Positions 35,743 through 45,664 of a DNA stretch of 64,000 nt are shown here, in pieces (position 1 is the stretch's first letter; each line of letters begins with the position of its first letter). Below the pieces are notes generated by a model. That model did no database searches, was not told the origin of the DNA, and was given only the letters and a program-made list of their open reading frames with translations. The position numbers were made by a program, and so were the translations under genes. Source of the DNA: Colwellia polaris (GTDB lineage Bacteria > Pseudomonadota > Gammaproteobacteria > Enterobacterales > Alteromonadaceae); the NCBI RefSeq assembly GCF_002104515.1, contig NZ_NBOE01000012.1:62001-126000 (forward strand), written 5' to 3'.

Positions 35743-36516
35743 ATGGGATCTTCTAGAAATATTATTGCGCTGAAAAGTATCATGCATAAAGAGATACACC
35801 GTTTTATGCGTATTTGGGTGCAAACATTAGTACCACCAGCAATTACCATCAGTTTGTATTTTGTTATATTTGGCTCGTTAATTGGTTCTAGAATTGGCGA
35901 AATGGGCGGTTTTGATTACATGTCATTTATCGTGCCTGGTTTAATCATGATGAGTGTAATTACCAACTCATACTCTAATGTTGCTTCGTCTTTTTTCAGT
36001 GCTAAATGGCAGCGAAACGTAGAAGAGATGTTAGTAGCACCGGTACCTAATTGGGTTATTGTTGCTGGCTATGTTGGTGGCGGAATGGCGCGTGGTATGC
36101 TCGTAGGCAGTATTGTTACTTTAGTATCAATGTTCTTTGTAGATATTCAAATTCATAATATTTGGGTGATTATTGTTACTGTGGCGCTAACATCTGCAAC
36201 CTTTGCATTAGGTGGTTTAATTAATGCTATTTTTGCGGGTAGCTTTGATGATATATCGATTATCCCAACCTTTATTCTTACACCGTTAACTTATTTAGGC
36301 GGTGTATTTTACTCTATCAGCTTATTACCTGAATTTTGGCAAGGTGTATCGCAGATCAACCCTATTGTGTACATGGTTAATGCCTTTAGGTATGGATTTT
36401 TAGGGATAACAGATGTGAGCTTAACCTTATCGTTTGCTGTACTGGGTGTATTTATTGTTAGTTTATACACTATTGCAATGGTGCTAATCACCAAAGGTAT
36501 AGGCTTAAGAAGCTAA
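35743..36516 (+). CDS. yadH: YadH-type ABC-2 permease, 257 aa
   Basis: Six transmembrane segments with the ABC-2 signature 'IIPTFILTPLTYLGGVFYSISLLPEFWQGVSQINPIVYMVNAFRYG'. Five bases after the ATPase stop, so one operon. Matches YadH in length and sequence pattern. Confidence 0.9.
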   Translation: MGSSRNIIALKSIMHKEIHRFMRIWVQTLVPPAITISLYFVIFGSLIGSRIGEMGGFDYMSFIVPGLIMMSVITNSYSNVASSFFSAKWQRNVEEMLVAPVPNWVIVAGYVGGGMARGMLVGSIVTLVSMFFVDIQIHNIWVIIVTVALTSATFALGGLINAIFAGSFDDISIIPTFILTPLTYLGGVFYSISLLPEFWQGVSQINPIVYMVNAFRYGFLGITDVSLTLSFAVLGVFIVSLYTIAMVLITKGIGLRS

Positions 36517-36560
36517 TAGTATTATTGATTAATGTATTGAATTTTAAAGGTAAGTATTTG

Positions 36561-37253
36561 ATGAACGACACGGAAATAACCGGCGACTCTAAAGCCATTG
36601 TTACCAATCAACCAGGGGTACATGAAAAACTCGTTGAAATTGTTAACAAGCATATCGCCCATCCGTCGCAAAAACCAATACAAGCTCATACTCAACAAGC
36701 ATTTGATGAGATAAATGAAATTGTTCAGGCGTTTTCGGGCGAGGTTATACTCGATTCGTGTTGTGGTGTTGGTCAAAGTACGCGTTTATTAGCCAAACAA
36801 AACCCAAAGGCGTTAGTTATTGGTGTTGATAAATCAGCCCATAGAATTAACCGTAATGTTGATGAAGTTAAACTCGACAATGGTGCAGGCAACGTTGAAA
36901 ATTTTCATTTAGTACGTGCCGATTTGAATGACTTTTATCGCCTTGTGCTTGCTGCTAATTGGCAAATATCTAAGCATTATATTTTGTACCCAAACCCTTG
37001 GCCAAAAGCAAAACACGTGCAAAGGCGTTGGCATGGCAGTGCAGTTTTCCCTCAAATTGTTGCCATTGGACAAGCGCTTATATTGCGCAGTAATTGGTTA
37101 CTGTATTTAGAAGAGTTTAAAGTCGCGGCAGAAATATTAGCGTGCAAAGGTGAAATTTCAACGGTTAATGTGACGCAACCTTTAACGCCGTTTGAAGCGA
37201 AATTTCATGCCAGTGGTCAACAATGTTGGCAGTTGCATATTGTTAAAAACTAA
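36561..37253 (+). CDS. TrmB-like SAM-dependent methyltransferase, 230 aa
   Basis: SAM-binding motif 'VILDSCCGVGQSTRLLA', followed by 'ALVIGVDKSAHRINRN' and 'YPNPWPKAKHVQRRWHG', which matches the catalytic block of tRNA (guanine-N7)-methyltransferases. The C-terminus is divergent from canonical TrmB, so I do not assign the substrate. The ATG at 36561 has AAAGGTAAG upstream, better than the in-frame start at 36525. It follows yadH by about 45 bp. Confidence 0.8.
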   Translation: MNDTEITGDSKAIVTNQPGVHEKLVEIVNKHIAHPSQKPIQAHTQQAFDEINEIVQAFSGEVILDSCCGVGQSTRLLAKQNPKALVIGVDKSAHRINRNVDEVKLDNGAGNVENFHLVRADLNDFYRLVLAANWQISKHYILYPNPWPKAKHVQRRWHGSAVFPQIVAIGQALILRSNWLLYLEEFKVAAEILACKGEISTVNVTQPLTPFEAKFHASGQQCWQLHIVKN

Positions 37254-37431
37254 CCGTTTATATTTCTAACAATAAATTGGTTAGATTAACAAAAACTTAG
37301 TCAATAAACCTTGGCTAGTTAGTTTGTTTTTAATGATATTTTTTCTTTAGTTATTATATATCAAGTAGTTACAGTTTTGGCCTGATAGTTGATATTACCT
37401 TTGTATCAACGTTAAATTTAGGACAAACACT

Positions 37432-37530
37432 ATGACTAATAATATTAAAAAATCTGTATTTATGATGGCCTTAAGTAGTTTAGCTATTGTTGAACTTGGC
37501 TTAGTTTATATTGCGACTTTGCTGGGTTAA
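37432..37530 (+). CDS. Small single-helix membrane protein, 32 aa
   Basis: AGGA lies 8 nt before the ATG. The product has a basic start 'MTNNIKKSVF' and a hydrophobic helix 'MMALSSLAIVELGLVYIATLLG'. It stands alone between the TrmB-like gene and panP. Small membrane proteins of this shape often accompany larger membrane complexes; the family is not recognised. Confidence 0.5.
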   Translation: MTNNIKKSVFMMALSSLAIVELGLVYIATLLG

Positions 37531-37671
37531 GCCCAACCTTTTTACAATAAAAATTAGCTTTTAACCTGAGTATTGATGGAAATAACGAGACATTTGCTGC
37601 TATTTTTATTAAAGTGCCGATCTTATATAAATCTCAACTTGCTTTAAGCAAGTAGTTAATAGTGAATAAGT

Positions 37672-39300
37672 ATGACGGCTAGTAAACGCGCGGCAAAAGT
37701 ATCTGAAAAATCTTTACATCGCATTTTTACCATTCCAGTTGCACCCGATTCTACATTGGGTCGCATAGAGAATGATATATCTCAGAACTTGGCTGGGTTT
37801 CTTGGTGAGCACATAGCGGCTACCGAGCAAGCCCTTAGCGAAATTGAAAAAGATTTTGCCAATCCAATGATCCCTGAAGAGCCTGCGTTTGTTTCAGACC
37901 ACATGCAGCACTTACTTGATAAGCTAGTGTCGCAATCAGTTCATACTTCGAGCCCAAGCTTTATCGGTCACATGACCTCTGCTTTACCTTACTTTATTTT
38001 GCCACTGTCGAAGCTGATGGTAGGCTTGAATCAAAACTTAGTTAAAATTGAAACCTCTAAAGCATTTACTCCCATGGAACGACAAGTTCTGGGTATGATG
38101 CATCGTTTAGTTTATCAAGATAATGAGCCGTTTTATCAACAATGGATGCACAGTGCGAATCATTCGTTAGGTGCATTTTGCTCAGGCGGCACTGTAGCCA
38201 ATTTAACGGCACTTTGGGTGGCGCGCAATAATTTATTAAAACCAAGTGGAGATTTTAAAGGAGTAGCGCGTGAGGGCTTATTTAAGGCACTTAAACATTA
38301 TCAATATGAAGGCTTAGCTATTTTGGTGTCAGCTCGAGGACACTATTCTCTGAAGAAATCAGCTGATGTGTTAGGCATAGGTCAAGACAGTGTTATTGCT
38401 ATTCCAACCGATGAAAACAATAAAATCGACTGTAAATTGCTTGAAGCTAAGTGTCAGCAATTAGCTAGCGAGAATATTCGCGTGCTCAGTATTGTCGGTG
38501 TTGCTGGTACGACAGAAACCGGTAATATTGATCCACTTGAACAAATGGCTGAAATAGCACAACGCTATAAGGCTCATTTTCATGTGGATGCTGCTTGGGG
38601 TGGCGCGACATTATTATCAAATAAATATCGCCCATTGCTAAAAGGGATTGAGTTAGCAGATTCGGTAACTATTGACGCACATAAACAAATGTATGTGCCA
38701 ATGGGAGCAGGTTTAGTGGTGTTTAAAAACCCAGCTTCTGTTGCAGCTATTGAACATCATGCTGAGTATATTTTACGTAAAGGTTCAAAAGATTTAGGTA
38801 GCCACACGCTAGAAGGTTCAAGACCTGGAATGGCAATGCTAGTGTATTCAGCATTGCATGTAATTAGCCGACCTGGTTATGAGTTATTGATTAATCATAG
38901 TATTGAAAAAGCGAACTATTTTGCTAATTTAATTACTCAGCATAAAGATTTTGAGCTAATCACAAAACCAGAACTATGCTTGTTAACTTATCGATATAAC
39001 CCCGCTGTTGTGCAAAAAATATTAGCTAATGCTGATATCGAACAGCAAGAAACGATTAACGTTTTATTGGATAAGTTGACGAAGTTTATTCAAAAGCGTC
39101 AACGTGAAAATGGTAAGTCGTTTGTTTCTCGAACGCGCATTGAAGTGCAAAAGTATCAAGGACGTAAAACCTTGGTGTTTAGAGTGGTTTTAGCGAACCC
39201 TTTAACCTCAAAAACTATTCTCAAAGATGTGCTTGCAGAGCAAATCTTGTTAGCACAAGAAAGTGAGACCTTTCTGCCAGCACTTTTGTCATTTAAATAA
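37672..39300 (+). CDS. panP: PLP-dependent aspartate 1-decarboxylase PanP, 542 aa
   Basis: A group II PLP decarboxylase with 'HVDAAWGG' and the PLP lysine in 'TIDAHKQMYVPMG' near residue 340. Matches PanP, the aspartate decarboxylase that replaces pyruvoyl-dependent PanD in many marine gammaproteobacteria and supplies beta-alanine for pantothenate. Convergent with panC and panB, which supports the assignment over glutamate or tyrosine decarboxylase. Confidence 0.88.
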   Translation: MTASKRAAKVSEKSLHRIFTIPVAPDSTLGRIENDISQNLAGFLGEHIAATEQALSEIEKDFANPMIPEEPAFVSDHMQHLLDKLVSQSVHTSSPSFIGHMTSALPYFILPLSKLMVGLNQNLVKIETSKAFTPMERQVLGMMHRLVYQDNEPFYQQWMHSANHSLGAFCSGGTVANLTALWVARNNLLKPSGDFKGVAREGLFKALKHYQYEGLAILVSARGHYSLKKSADVLGIGQDSVIAIPTDENNKIDCKLLEAKCQQLASENIRVLSIVGVAGTTETGNIDPLEQMAEIAQRYKAHFHVDAAWGGATLLSNKYRPLLKGIELADSVTIDAHKQMYVPMGAGLVVFKNPASVAAIEHHAEYILRKGSKDLGSHTLEGSRPGMAMLVYSALHVISRPGYELLINHSIEKANYFANLITQHKDFELITKPELCLLTYRYNPAVVQKILANADIEQQETINVLLDKLTKFIQKRQRENGKSFVSRTRIEVQKYQGRKTLVFRVVLANPLTSKTILKDVLAEQILLAQESETFLPALLSFK

Positions 39301-39365
39301 TGATTGTTCACTGAAGTGACACGAGTTAATTAAAGACTTTCTCAGTCAAATAAATTTAGCAACAT

Positions 39366-39400
39366 AAAAAAAGCGACTAATTAATTAGTCGCTTTTTTTA
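39366..39400. terminator. Bidirectional terminator between panP and panC
   Basis: Near-perfect palindrome: AAAAAAAGCGACTAA pairs with TTAGTCGCTTTTTTT, with T-tracts on both strands. It stops both convergent units. Confidence 0.9.
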
Positions 39401-39431
39401 TGTTTGCCAGTGTTTTATTCCCACAGCAAAA

Positions 39432-40280
39432 TTAAGTTAATTGCACTTGCAAGTTATCAATCAACCTTGCTTTACCGCAGTGCGCTGCTGCTAGAATAAC
39501 TAATTCTTTATCGTCTTCGCTGGCCGGCTGCAAAGTGCGAGCATGGCAAATATGAATGTAATCAGTTTTCATACCGGCATTGTCGATATAGCCCGCAGCT
39601 TTTTTTGCTAAACCAATGAAATCATTGTTATGTTGAATTTCTTTTGCGAGCCATTGAATATTTTGACTTAATGCCGGGGCTATCTTCTTTTCTTCAATAC
39701 TTAAGTAGTTATTGCGTGAACTTAAGGCTAAACCTGAAGGCTCGCGTACAGTAGCAACGGGCACTATCTCAATAGGCATTGATAAGTCGTCAACCATGGT
39801 TTGAATTACTTGCACCTGTTGATAATCTTTTAAACCAAAGCAAGCAATATCGGGTTGCACTAAATTAAATAATTTACACACTACGGTTGTTACACCACGA
39901 AAGTGTCCAGGTCGGCTTTCACCACAATAGCTGTGCGAAACATTAGGCACTTCTACATAGCTTTGGTTTTCTAAACCTTTAGGATAAATAATGGCAGGGG
40001 TTGGGGTAAATAAAATATCACAACCTGCAGCAACTAATTTCTCTTGATCAGCAGCCATAGTGCGAGGGTAATTATCTATATCTTCATTAATACCGAATTG
40101 CATCGGGTTTACAAAAATACTTGCCACAACTTTATCGGCGAGTAACATGGCTTTTTCTACTAAGGCAATATGGCCTTGATGAAGGTTGCCCATAGTCGGC
40201 ACAAACGCAATTTTAAGGCCTTGTTGACGCCAGAGCTTAATTTCGCTGCGTAAAATCGAAATTTGTTCAATTGTTTGCAT
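39432..40280 (-). CDS. panC: Pantothenate synthetase, 282 aa
   Basis: Joins pantoate and beta-alanine with ATP. 'FVPTMGNLHQGHIALVEKA' contains the HxGH nucleotidyl-transfer motif, and 'KLFNLVQPDIACFGLKDYQQ' and 'LALSSRNNYLS' (KMSKS-like) are typical. Full length. It is downstream of panB by 77 bp. Confidence 0.97.
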   Translation of the reverse strand: MQTIEQISILRSEIKLWRQQGLKIAFVPTMGNLHQGHIALVEKAMLLADKVVASIFVNPMQFGINEDIDNYPRTMAADQEKLVAAGCDILFTPTPAIIYPKGLENQSYVEVPNVSHSYCGESRPGHFRGVTTVVCKLFNLVQPDIACFGLKDYQQVQVIQTMVDDLSMPIEIVPVATVREPSGLALSSRNNYLSIEEKKIAPALSQNIQWLAKEIQHNNDFIGLAKKAAGYIDNAGMKTDYIHICHARTLQPASEDDKELVILAAAHCGKARLIDNLQVQLT

Positions 40281-40357
40281 GGTTATTCTACTTTTTACTC
40301 GATGTGTAAGCGCTTAATTTTCATTAAGCGCCTGATAAATTTATTGTATGGATGTAC

Positions 40358-41152
40358 TTATTTGAAAATATGTTCTGGTCCAGGAAAGTTACCTTGGCTA
40401 ACTTCGTCAATATAAAGCTCTACCGCTTTTTTAATATCACCGGTATCGATTAAAAAATTACGTGAAAATTTTGGCATGTAACTGCACGAAATACCTAAGG
40501 CGTCGTGCATCACTAAAATTTGTCCATCGGTATCTTTACCTGCACCAATACCTATGGTCGGTATAGATATCGCTTCGGTAATCGCTTTGCCTAAACTACT
40601 TGGAATACATTCTAATACGAGTAGTTGCGCGCCAGCCGCTTCTAATGCTTTGGCGTTTTCTATCATTTCTTGAGCTTTAGCGCTGTCTCTACCTTGCACT
40701 TTAAAACCACCAAAAACATTAACTGACTGAGGTGTTAAGCCTAAATGTGCACAAACAGGAATACCACGTTCCACAAGGCCTTTAATGGTTTCTTCTAACC
40801 ATTGACCACCTTCAATTTTTACAATGCTAGCACCTGCCTGCATTAATTTAGCCGCATTTATATAGGCTTGCTCGGTAGTTGCGTAACTCATGAACGGCAT
40901 ATCAGCAATAATTAACGTGTTTTCTACACCACGTTTTACACACTGTGTATGATACGCCATATGGTCAATATCAACCGGTAGAGTGTCGTCATGGCCTTGT
41001 AAAACCATACCTAAAGAGTCACCAATTAAAATGGCATGAATGCCAGCTTGATCAAATATTTTCGCAAAACTGGCATCATAGGCAGTAATGGTGGTAATTT
41101 TTTCACCTTGTTGTTTCATTTTCATTAAGGTGGCAGTGGTTATTTTAGCCAT
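40358..41152 (-). CDS. panB: 3-methyl-2-oxobutanoate hydroxymethyltransferase, 264 aa
   Basis: Transfers a hydroxymethyl group from methylene-THF to 2-oxoisovalerate, the first committed step to pantothenate. Conserved blocks '[34 protein letters not shown]', 'VKIEGG', '[16 protein letters not shown]' and 'IGIGAG' are complete. In the folK-panB-panC run. Confidence 0.97.
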   Translation of the reverse strand: MAKITTATLMKMKQQGEKITTITAYDASFAKIFDQAGIHAILIGDSLGMVLQGHDDTLPVDIDHMAYHTQCVKRGVENTLIIADMPFMSYATTEQAYINAAKLMQAGASIVKIEGGQWLEETIKGLVERGIPVCAHLGLTPQSVNVFGGFKVQGRDSAKAQEMIENAKALEAAGAQLLVLECIPSSLGKAITEAISIPTIGIGAGKDTDGQILVMHDALGISCSYMPKFSRNFLIDTGDIKKAVELYIDEVSQGNFPGPEHIFK

Positions 41153-41206
41153 ATTATTTCCGTTTGTTATGATGCCGTGTTTTGTTTTTATTTTAGAGTT
41201 TATAGT

Positions 41207-41698
41207 CTAACTTAACTTGCTGTGAATTTTTAACCCATTTCGAGCAATATTGCTAGCTAATTCATCAATACTATCACCATCGGGTAAAAATAAATCGCTC
41301 GTAATTTCAGCTAAAGGTAACAATACAAACTCACGCTGCTTTAAGCCGTAATGGGGAATAGTTAAGCGAGTGGTATTTATAACTTCTTGATCAAATAAGA
41401 TAATATCTAAATCTAATATTCGAGCACCCCAACGGTCGTCTTTTCTTATGCGACCTGTAATGGTTTCAATATGCTGTAGCTGCTCTAATAATTCAATAGC
41501 GCTTTTATTAGTTTCAAGCGCGACAACAGCATTCATGTAATCGGGCTGGTCTTGCGGACCCATTGGCCGACTAAAATATAACGAAGATATTTTGATTACG
41601 TTACCGCCATCAAGTTGCTTTAGCTTCTCTATTGCAGTAATTATTTGGGCTTGCGGATCAGATAAATTACTACCTAATCCGATATAAGCAAGTGACAT
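41207..41698 (-). CDS. folK: HPPK (2-amino-4-hydroxy-6-hydroxymethyldihydropteridine diphosphokinase), 163 aa
   Basis: Folate biosynthesis pyrophosphokinase: 'AYIGLGSNLSDP', 'SLYFSRPMGPQDQPDYMNAVV' and 'WGARILDLDIILFD' hold the metal and pterin ligands. The start codon overlaps the pcnB stop. Confidence 0.96.
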   Translation of the reverse strand: MSLAYIGLGSNLSDPQAQIITAIEKLKQLDGGNVIKISSLYFSRPMGPQDQPDYMNAVVALETNKSAIELLEQLQHIETITGRIRKDDRWGARILDLDIILFDQEVINTTRLTIPHYGLKQREFVLLPLAEITSDLFLPDGDSIDELASNIARNGLKIHSKLS

Positions 41699-43122
41699 TA
41701 CGCTTCTTTACTAGCATGTTGAACACGAGGCTTTCGACGCTTACGTGTTGTACGGCGAGGGCCACTTTTGTTGCTGGTAATGCTTTTAATCATCACTTGT
41801 TGCGTATCTATGTTGCAGGCTTGAAAATCGCCCCACCATTTTGCTAATTCTTGCAGTGCCGCAGCTTCTTCAGGGTTTTTGTTAGTGGCACCTTCAATTT
41901 CAGCACGGAGTAAAAGGAAATCATAACCCGCTCTAAATTTAGGGTGCTCAAGCGCTTTATAGGCACGTTTACCATCTCGACGCGCTAGCTTTTCTTGTAA
42001 AATCCAAATATCTTTCATTACTGCTTGGAAGCGTTTCGGAATAGCAATACTGCGTTGTTGCTCAGACATTATTTCACTTAATGCACCAAAAAATGCATCT
42101 TGTGGTGTTAGTTGTGTTTCACTGTTTAAGCGCTGTATGTGCTCTTGCATTGGATACCAAAGCATGGCTGCAAATAAAAATGCAGGTGTTACACGCTGAT
42201 CATTATTTACACGGTAATCAGTGTTCTTCATGGCAAGCGCGATAAAGTCAGCTAAATAGGGTTGTGATTGTTGGTTAAGTTGCTGGTCAACGGCAGGGAA
42301 GAAATATTGAAATAAGTTGTATTCACGCAGCAACTGAAAATTTTCTACCGCTTTACCTGACATAAACAGTTTCAAAAACTCTTCAAATAAACGTGCCGGT
42401 GGAATGTTGGCCATTAAAGGCGCTAAATCTACTATCGGTGCTTTGGTGTCAGGATGAATTTCCATACCTAATTTGGTTGAAAATCGAATAGCGCGCAGCA
42501 TTCTAACCGGATCTTCACGATAGCGAGTTTCAGGATCGCCAATTAAGCGTATTTGTTTGGCATAAACATCGGCAACACCGTTGGCAAAATCATAAACTTT
42601 AAAGTCTTTAGCAGAGTAATAAAGGGCATTGATCGTGAAGTCTCGACGCTCAGCGTCTTCTTCAATACTGCCATAAATATTGTCGCGTAATAGCATGCCA
42701 TCTTCATTTTGCTTTGATGTTTTTTGGTCTTTATCATTATCGTGGTGGCCGCGAAAGGTAGCTACTTCAATAATTTCTCTGCCAAAAACAATATGGGCAA
42801 GACGAAAACGGCGACCAATAAGACGGCAATTTCTAAATAAAGCTTTAATTTGTTCTGGGGTGGCGTTAGTTGCTATATCGAAATCTTTAGGGGTTAAACC
42901 TAAAAGAATGTCGCGAACTCCGCCGCCAACTAGATAAGCGTCATATCCGCCTTTATTTAAGCGATACAATACTTTTAAAGCATTGTGACTCATGTGTTTT
43001 CTAGATACAGGGTGCTGATCACGAGAAAGGATAATTGGCTGCTCAAATGAAGGTTGAGTAGAGTTGTTTTTTCGTGCTTTTCCAAGTACTTTTTTACACA
43101 AGTTGATGACGCTTTTGATAAT
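41698..43122 (-). CDS. pcnB: Poly(A) polymerase I with probable ATT start codon, about 474 aa
   Basis: Nucleotidyltransferase signature 'YLVGGGVRDILLGLTPKDFDIATNATPEQ', RNA-binding 'RRFRLAHIVFG', and a basic C-terminal tail 'GPRRTTRKRRKPRVQHA'. No ATG lies at the right place. The frame continues upstream of the TTG at 43101 through IKSVIN to an ATT at 43122-43120, giving IIKSVINLCKKVLGKAR, which aligns with the start of E. coli PcnB, a gene reported to use an AUU start. A GGGG-type ribosome site lies upstream, next to a hairpin. Confidence 0.85.
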   Translation of the reverse strand: MIKSVINLCKKVLGKARKNNSTQPSFEQPIILSRDQHPVSRKHMSHNALKVLYRLNKGGYDAYLVGGGVRDILLGLTPKDFDIATNATPEQIKALFRNCRLIGRRFRLAHIVFGREIIEVATFRGHHDNDKDQKTSKQNEDGMLLRDNIYGSIEEDAERRDFTINALYYSAKDFKVYDFANGVADVYAKQIRLIGDPETRYREDPVRMLRAIRFSTKLGMEIHPDTKAPIVDLAPLMANIPPARLFEEFLKLFMSGKAVENFQLLREYNLFQYFFPAVDQQLNQQSQPYLADFIALAMKNTDYRVNNDQRVTPAFLFAAMLWYPMQEHIQRLNSETQLTPQDAFFGALSEIMSEQQRSIAIPKRFQAVMKDIWILQEKLARRDGKRAYKALEHPKFRAGYDFLLLRAEIEGATNKNPEEAAALQELAKWWGDFQACNIDTQQVMIKSITSNKSGPRRTTRKRRKPRVQHASKEA

Positions 43123-43133
43123 GGTGGACCCCA

Positions 43134-43168
43134 GTTATATCATTAAATTTCTCGCGCAATGATATAAC
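43134..43168 (-). promoter_or_regulatory. Stem-loop in the pcnB leader
   Basis: Perfect 11-bp arms GTTATATCATT (43134-43144) and AATGATATAAC (43158-43168) with a 13-nt loop. On the minus strand it sits just before the weak ribosome site of pcnB. It has no U-tract, so it is more likely a translation-control or operator element than a terminator. Confidence 0.55.
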
Positions 43169-43210
43169 AGTGCAAGGTAAAAGAGAATGAAAACAGTGTG
43201 AAAAAACGGC

Positions 43211-44116
43211 TTATAGAACGATTTCTTGTGATTTTGGCACTTGGCTTATCGACCAGTGAGATATTGCCCAGTGTAAAAGCTCATCAACGCTAGCATCAAG
43301 CAGTTCATCATTTGGCTGTTGCCCGAGAAACGTTAATGCTGAAAATAATGAAGGTACGGGGCTACTTTTATCAATTTCAGGCGCGTTATTCTGTTTGCTT
43401 AATTTAAAGCCTTTTTCGGTTACCGCGAGTGGAAAATGACCATGTTGTGGAGGGAGTTTCTGTAATGTTTGGTAAAAACTTAATTGCCGAGCGGTAGGCT
43501 CGAGTAGGTCACAACCGCGAATTACATGACTAATGTTTTGATAAATATCGTCTACAACAACAGCTAACTGATAAGCAAATAAGCCATCTTTTCTTAGCAC
43601 GATGAAATCTTCTTTAGCAAGCGCAGCATTACAATTGACTTGGCCTTGAATAAGATCGTTATATTGTGAAACGCCAAAACGGTTTATTACGCGAATGGCA
43701 CTGTTATTTTGGGGTTGTTCAATATCACGACAATGGCCTAAATATATCCCACCTATTGCTTTAATTTGCGCACGTGTACAGCGACAATAATAACTGGATT
43801 TTTGTTGAGCTAGCTCGGCTAATACGGCTTGATACAGAGCACTTTGCTGGCTTTGATAAAGCACTTCTTCATCCCAGTGTAAACCATAAGCGTCTAATGT
43901 TTTTAGAATTTCAGCGCTAGCGCCTTTTTTTTCTCTTGGGGGATCAATATCTTCAATTCTGACTAACCATTGGCCGTTATTGTGTTTGGCGTCTAAATAA
44001 CTTGCTAGGGCGGCAATGAGAGAGCCGAAGTGTAAAAAACCAGAAGGGGATGGTGCAAAGCGACCTCGGTATTGTTGAGTAATACCAGGTCGCAACGTTT
44101 TATTAAATTCCAACAA
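43211..44116 (-). CDS. gluQ: Glutamyl-Q tRNA(Asp) synthetase, 301 aa
   Basis: A truncated GluRS-like enzyme lacking the anticodon-binding domain. 'GRFAPSPSGFLHFGSLIAALASYLDA' is the HIGH region, 'YYCRCTRAQI' the zinc-site region and 'KLSKQNN' the KMSKS loop. It glutamylates queuosine in tRNA-Asp. Located just downstream of dksA, as usual in gammaproteobacteria. Confidence 0.95.
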   Translation of the reverse strand: MLEFNKTLRPGITQQYRGRFAPSPSGFLHFGSLIAALASYLDAKHNNGQWLVRIEDIDPPREKKGASAEILKTLDAYGLHWDEEVLYQSQQSALYQAVLAELAQQKSSYYCRCTRAQIKAIGGIYLGHCRDIEQPQNNSAIRVINRFGVSQYNDLIQGQVNCNAALAKEDFIVLRKDGLFAYQLAVVVDDIYQNISHVIRGCDLLEPTARQLSFYQTLQKLPPQHGHFPLAVTEKGFKLSKQNNAPEIDKSSPVPSLFSALTFLGQQPNDELLDASVDELLHWAISHWSISQVPKSQEIVL

Positions 44117-44127
44117 AGTCGAAGGTA

Positions 44128-44568
44128 TTAACCTGCGAGTTGACGTTCTTTGATTTCTTGTAAAGTTTTACATTCAATACAAAGATCAGCCGTTGGACGA
44201 GCTTCTAAACGACGAATGCCGATTTCGATGCCGCAAGAGTCACAAAAACCGAAATCATCATCTTCAATTAATTGTAACGTTTTCTCAATTTTTTTAATTA
44301 GCTTACGTTCGCGGTCACGAGTGCGTAATTCAAGACTGAACTCTTCTTCTTGAGCAGCACGGTCAACAGGGTCAGGGAAATTCGCCGCTTCATCCTGCAT
44401 GTGAGTTACGGTGCGATCTACTTCTTGTCGAAGTTGTACTCGCCAAGCATCTAGAATTTTTTTAAAATGTTCTAGTTGCGCTTCATTCATGTATTCTTCG
44501 TTAGGCTTTTCAACGTAAGGGTCAACGCCCGCTAATGCTAAAATACCTAATGTTTTTTGTGTTGGCAT
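44128..44568 (-). CDS. dksA: RNA polymerase-binding factor DksA, 146 aa
   Basis: A coiled-coil protein with C4 zinc finger '[31 protein letters not shown]' and the acidic tip loop '[16 protein letters not shown]'. The ATG at 44568 has AGGAG 7 nt upstream and gives the normal DksA length; the longer frame to 44631 is not used. Works with ppGpp on transcription initiation. gluQ follows after 11 bp. Confidence 0.97.
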   Translation of the reverse strand: MPTQKTLGILALAGVDPYVEKPNEEYMNEAQLEHFKKILDAWRVQLRQEVDRTVTHMQDEAANFPDPVDRAAQEEEFSLELRTRDRERKLIKKIEKTLQLIEDDDFGFCDSCGIEIGIRRLEARPTADLCIECKTLQEIKERQLAG

Positions 44569-44864
44569 GCTAATTCTCCTAATGCTACTAGACCTAAATC
44601 GATGGTAAATCGTTACATCGTGTAACGGCATCGCTTGGTTGCAACTGCCAATTTATATAGACCTGAAATATTCCACATATATTGTGTTAGCTAGTATAAA
44701 ATTCAAGGCTTAATTGAAAATAATCAAGAAAAAATTGAAAAGTATTTATTAATGTTATCTGCTGTCTAAACTTTACCGAAAGTGACAATAATTTTTGAGC
44801 ATGCTCTTTTAGCAAGTTTATAGCCCCTTCGTCAATCATTATTCTCGGTATTTCGTTGTTGAGG

Positions 44865-45575
44865 TTAAATAATTACAGGTACTTTATCCGCTAAAAATAT
44901 ATTGAAATTGTGTTGTTCTTTTTTGAATTTTGCTTTGTAGGCAATAATTTCAACACCTTGCTGACTTGCTTCACGAAGTAACTTGGCATAGTTAATGTCA
45001 ATATGCTCGGCGGGTTTTACGTCATTAATACCTGAATGCAATACAGCAAATAACAGTACTGCGCGGTGCCCTTGTGCTGCAATCGCCATTAATTCTCGTA
45101 AATGTTTTTGTCCCCGTAAGGTTACAGCATCAGGGAAGTAGCCTTGATTCGCTGTAAGTAAAGTGACACTTTTCACTTCTATATATGTTTCTCGGCCACT
45201 CTTATCGGTTAGATGAAAGTCGATTTTACTATTTTCATCGCCGTACTTTACTTCTCGACTTAATGAAGTGAAGTCTTGTAGCTCTGTAATAGTACCCTTT
45301 AAAAGTGCTTGTTCTGTTAGCTGATTAGCGCGAATAGTATTAACACAAATGAAGTGTTTGTCTTGAGTTTGTGTTAACTCCCAACTAAATGGGTACTTGC
45401 GTTTTAGATTGTCTGAAGTGCTATACCAAACTAGGTCATTGGGCTCAGCACAGCCAGTCATTGCCCCAGTGTTTGCCACATGAATGGTACACTCACTGTG
45501 ATCTTCTAATGTAATATCAGCGAGGAAGCGTTTATAGCGCTTAATGAGTTTTGCCTTTTTAAGAGGAATTTCCAT
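44865..45575 (-). CDS. sfsA: SfsA DNA/RNA nuclease family protein, 236 aa
   Basis: Conserved SfsA blocks: '[34 protein letters not shown]' and '[10 protein letters not shown]....[19 protein letters not shown]'. Full length. The family was named sugar fermentation stimulation; the fold is nuclease-like. Commonly near dksA. Confidence 0.94.
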   Translation of the reverse strand: MEIPLKKAKLIKRYKRFLADITLEDHSECTIHVANTGAMTGCAEPNDLVWYSTSDNLKRKYPFSWELTQTQDKHFICVNTIRANQLTEQALLKGTITELQDFTSLSREVKYGDENSKIDFHLTDKSGRETYIEVKSVTLLTANQGYFPDAVTLRGQKHLRELMAIAAQGHRAVLLFAVLHSGINDVKPAEHIDINYAKLLREASQQGVEIIAYKAKFKKEQHNFNIFLADKVPVII

Positions 45576-45664
45576 TTTTTTAGTGGTAAAAAGTATTTGC
45601 TTTAGTTTACGTTATTCACTATTGAACTGCTAATGCTTGAGCAGGTAAAACTGGTAATTAATGT

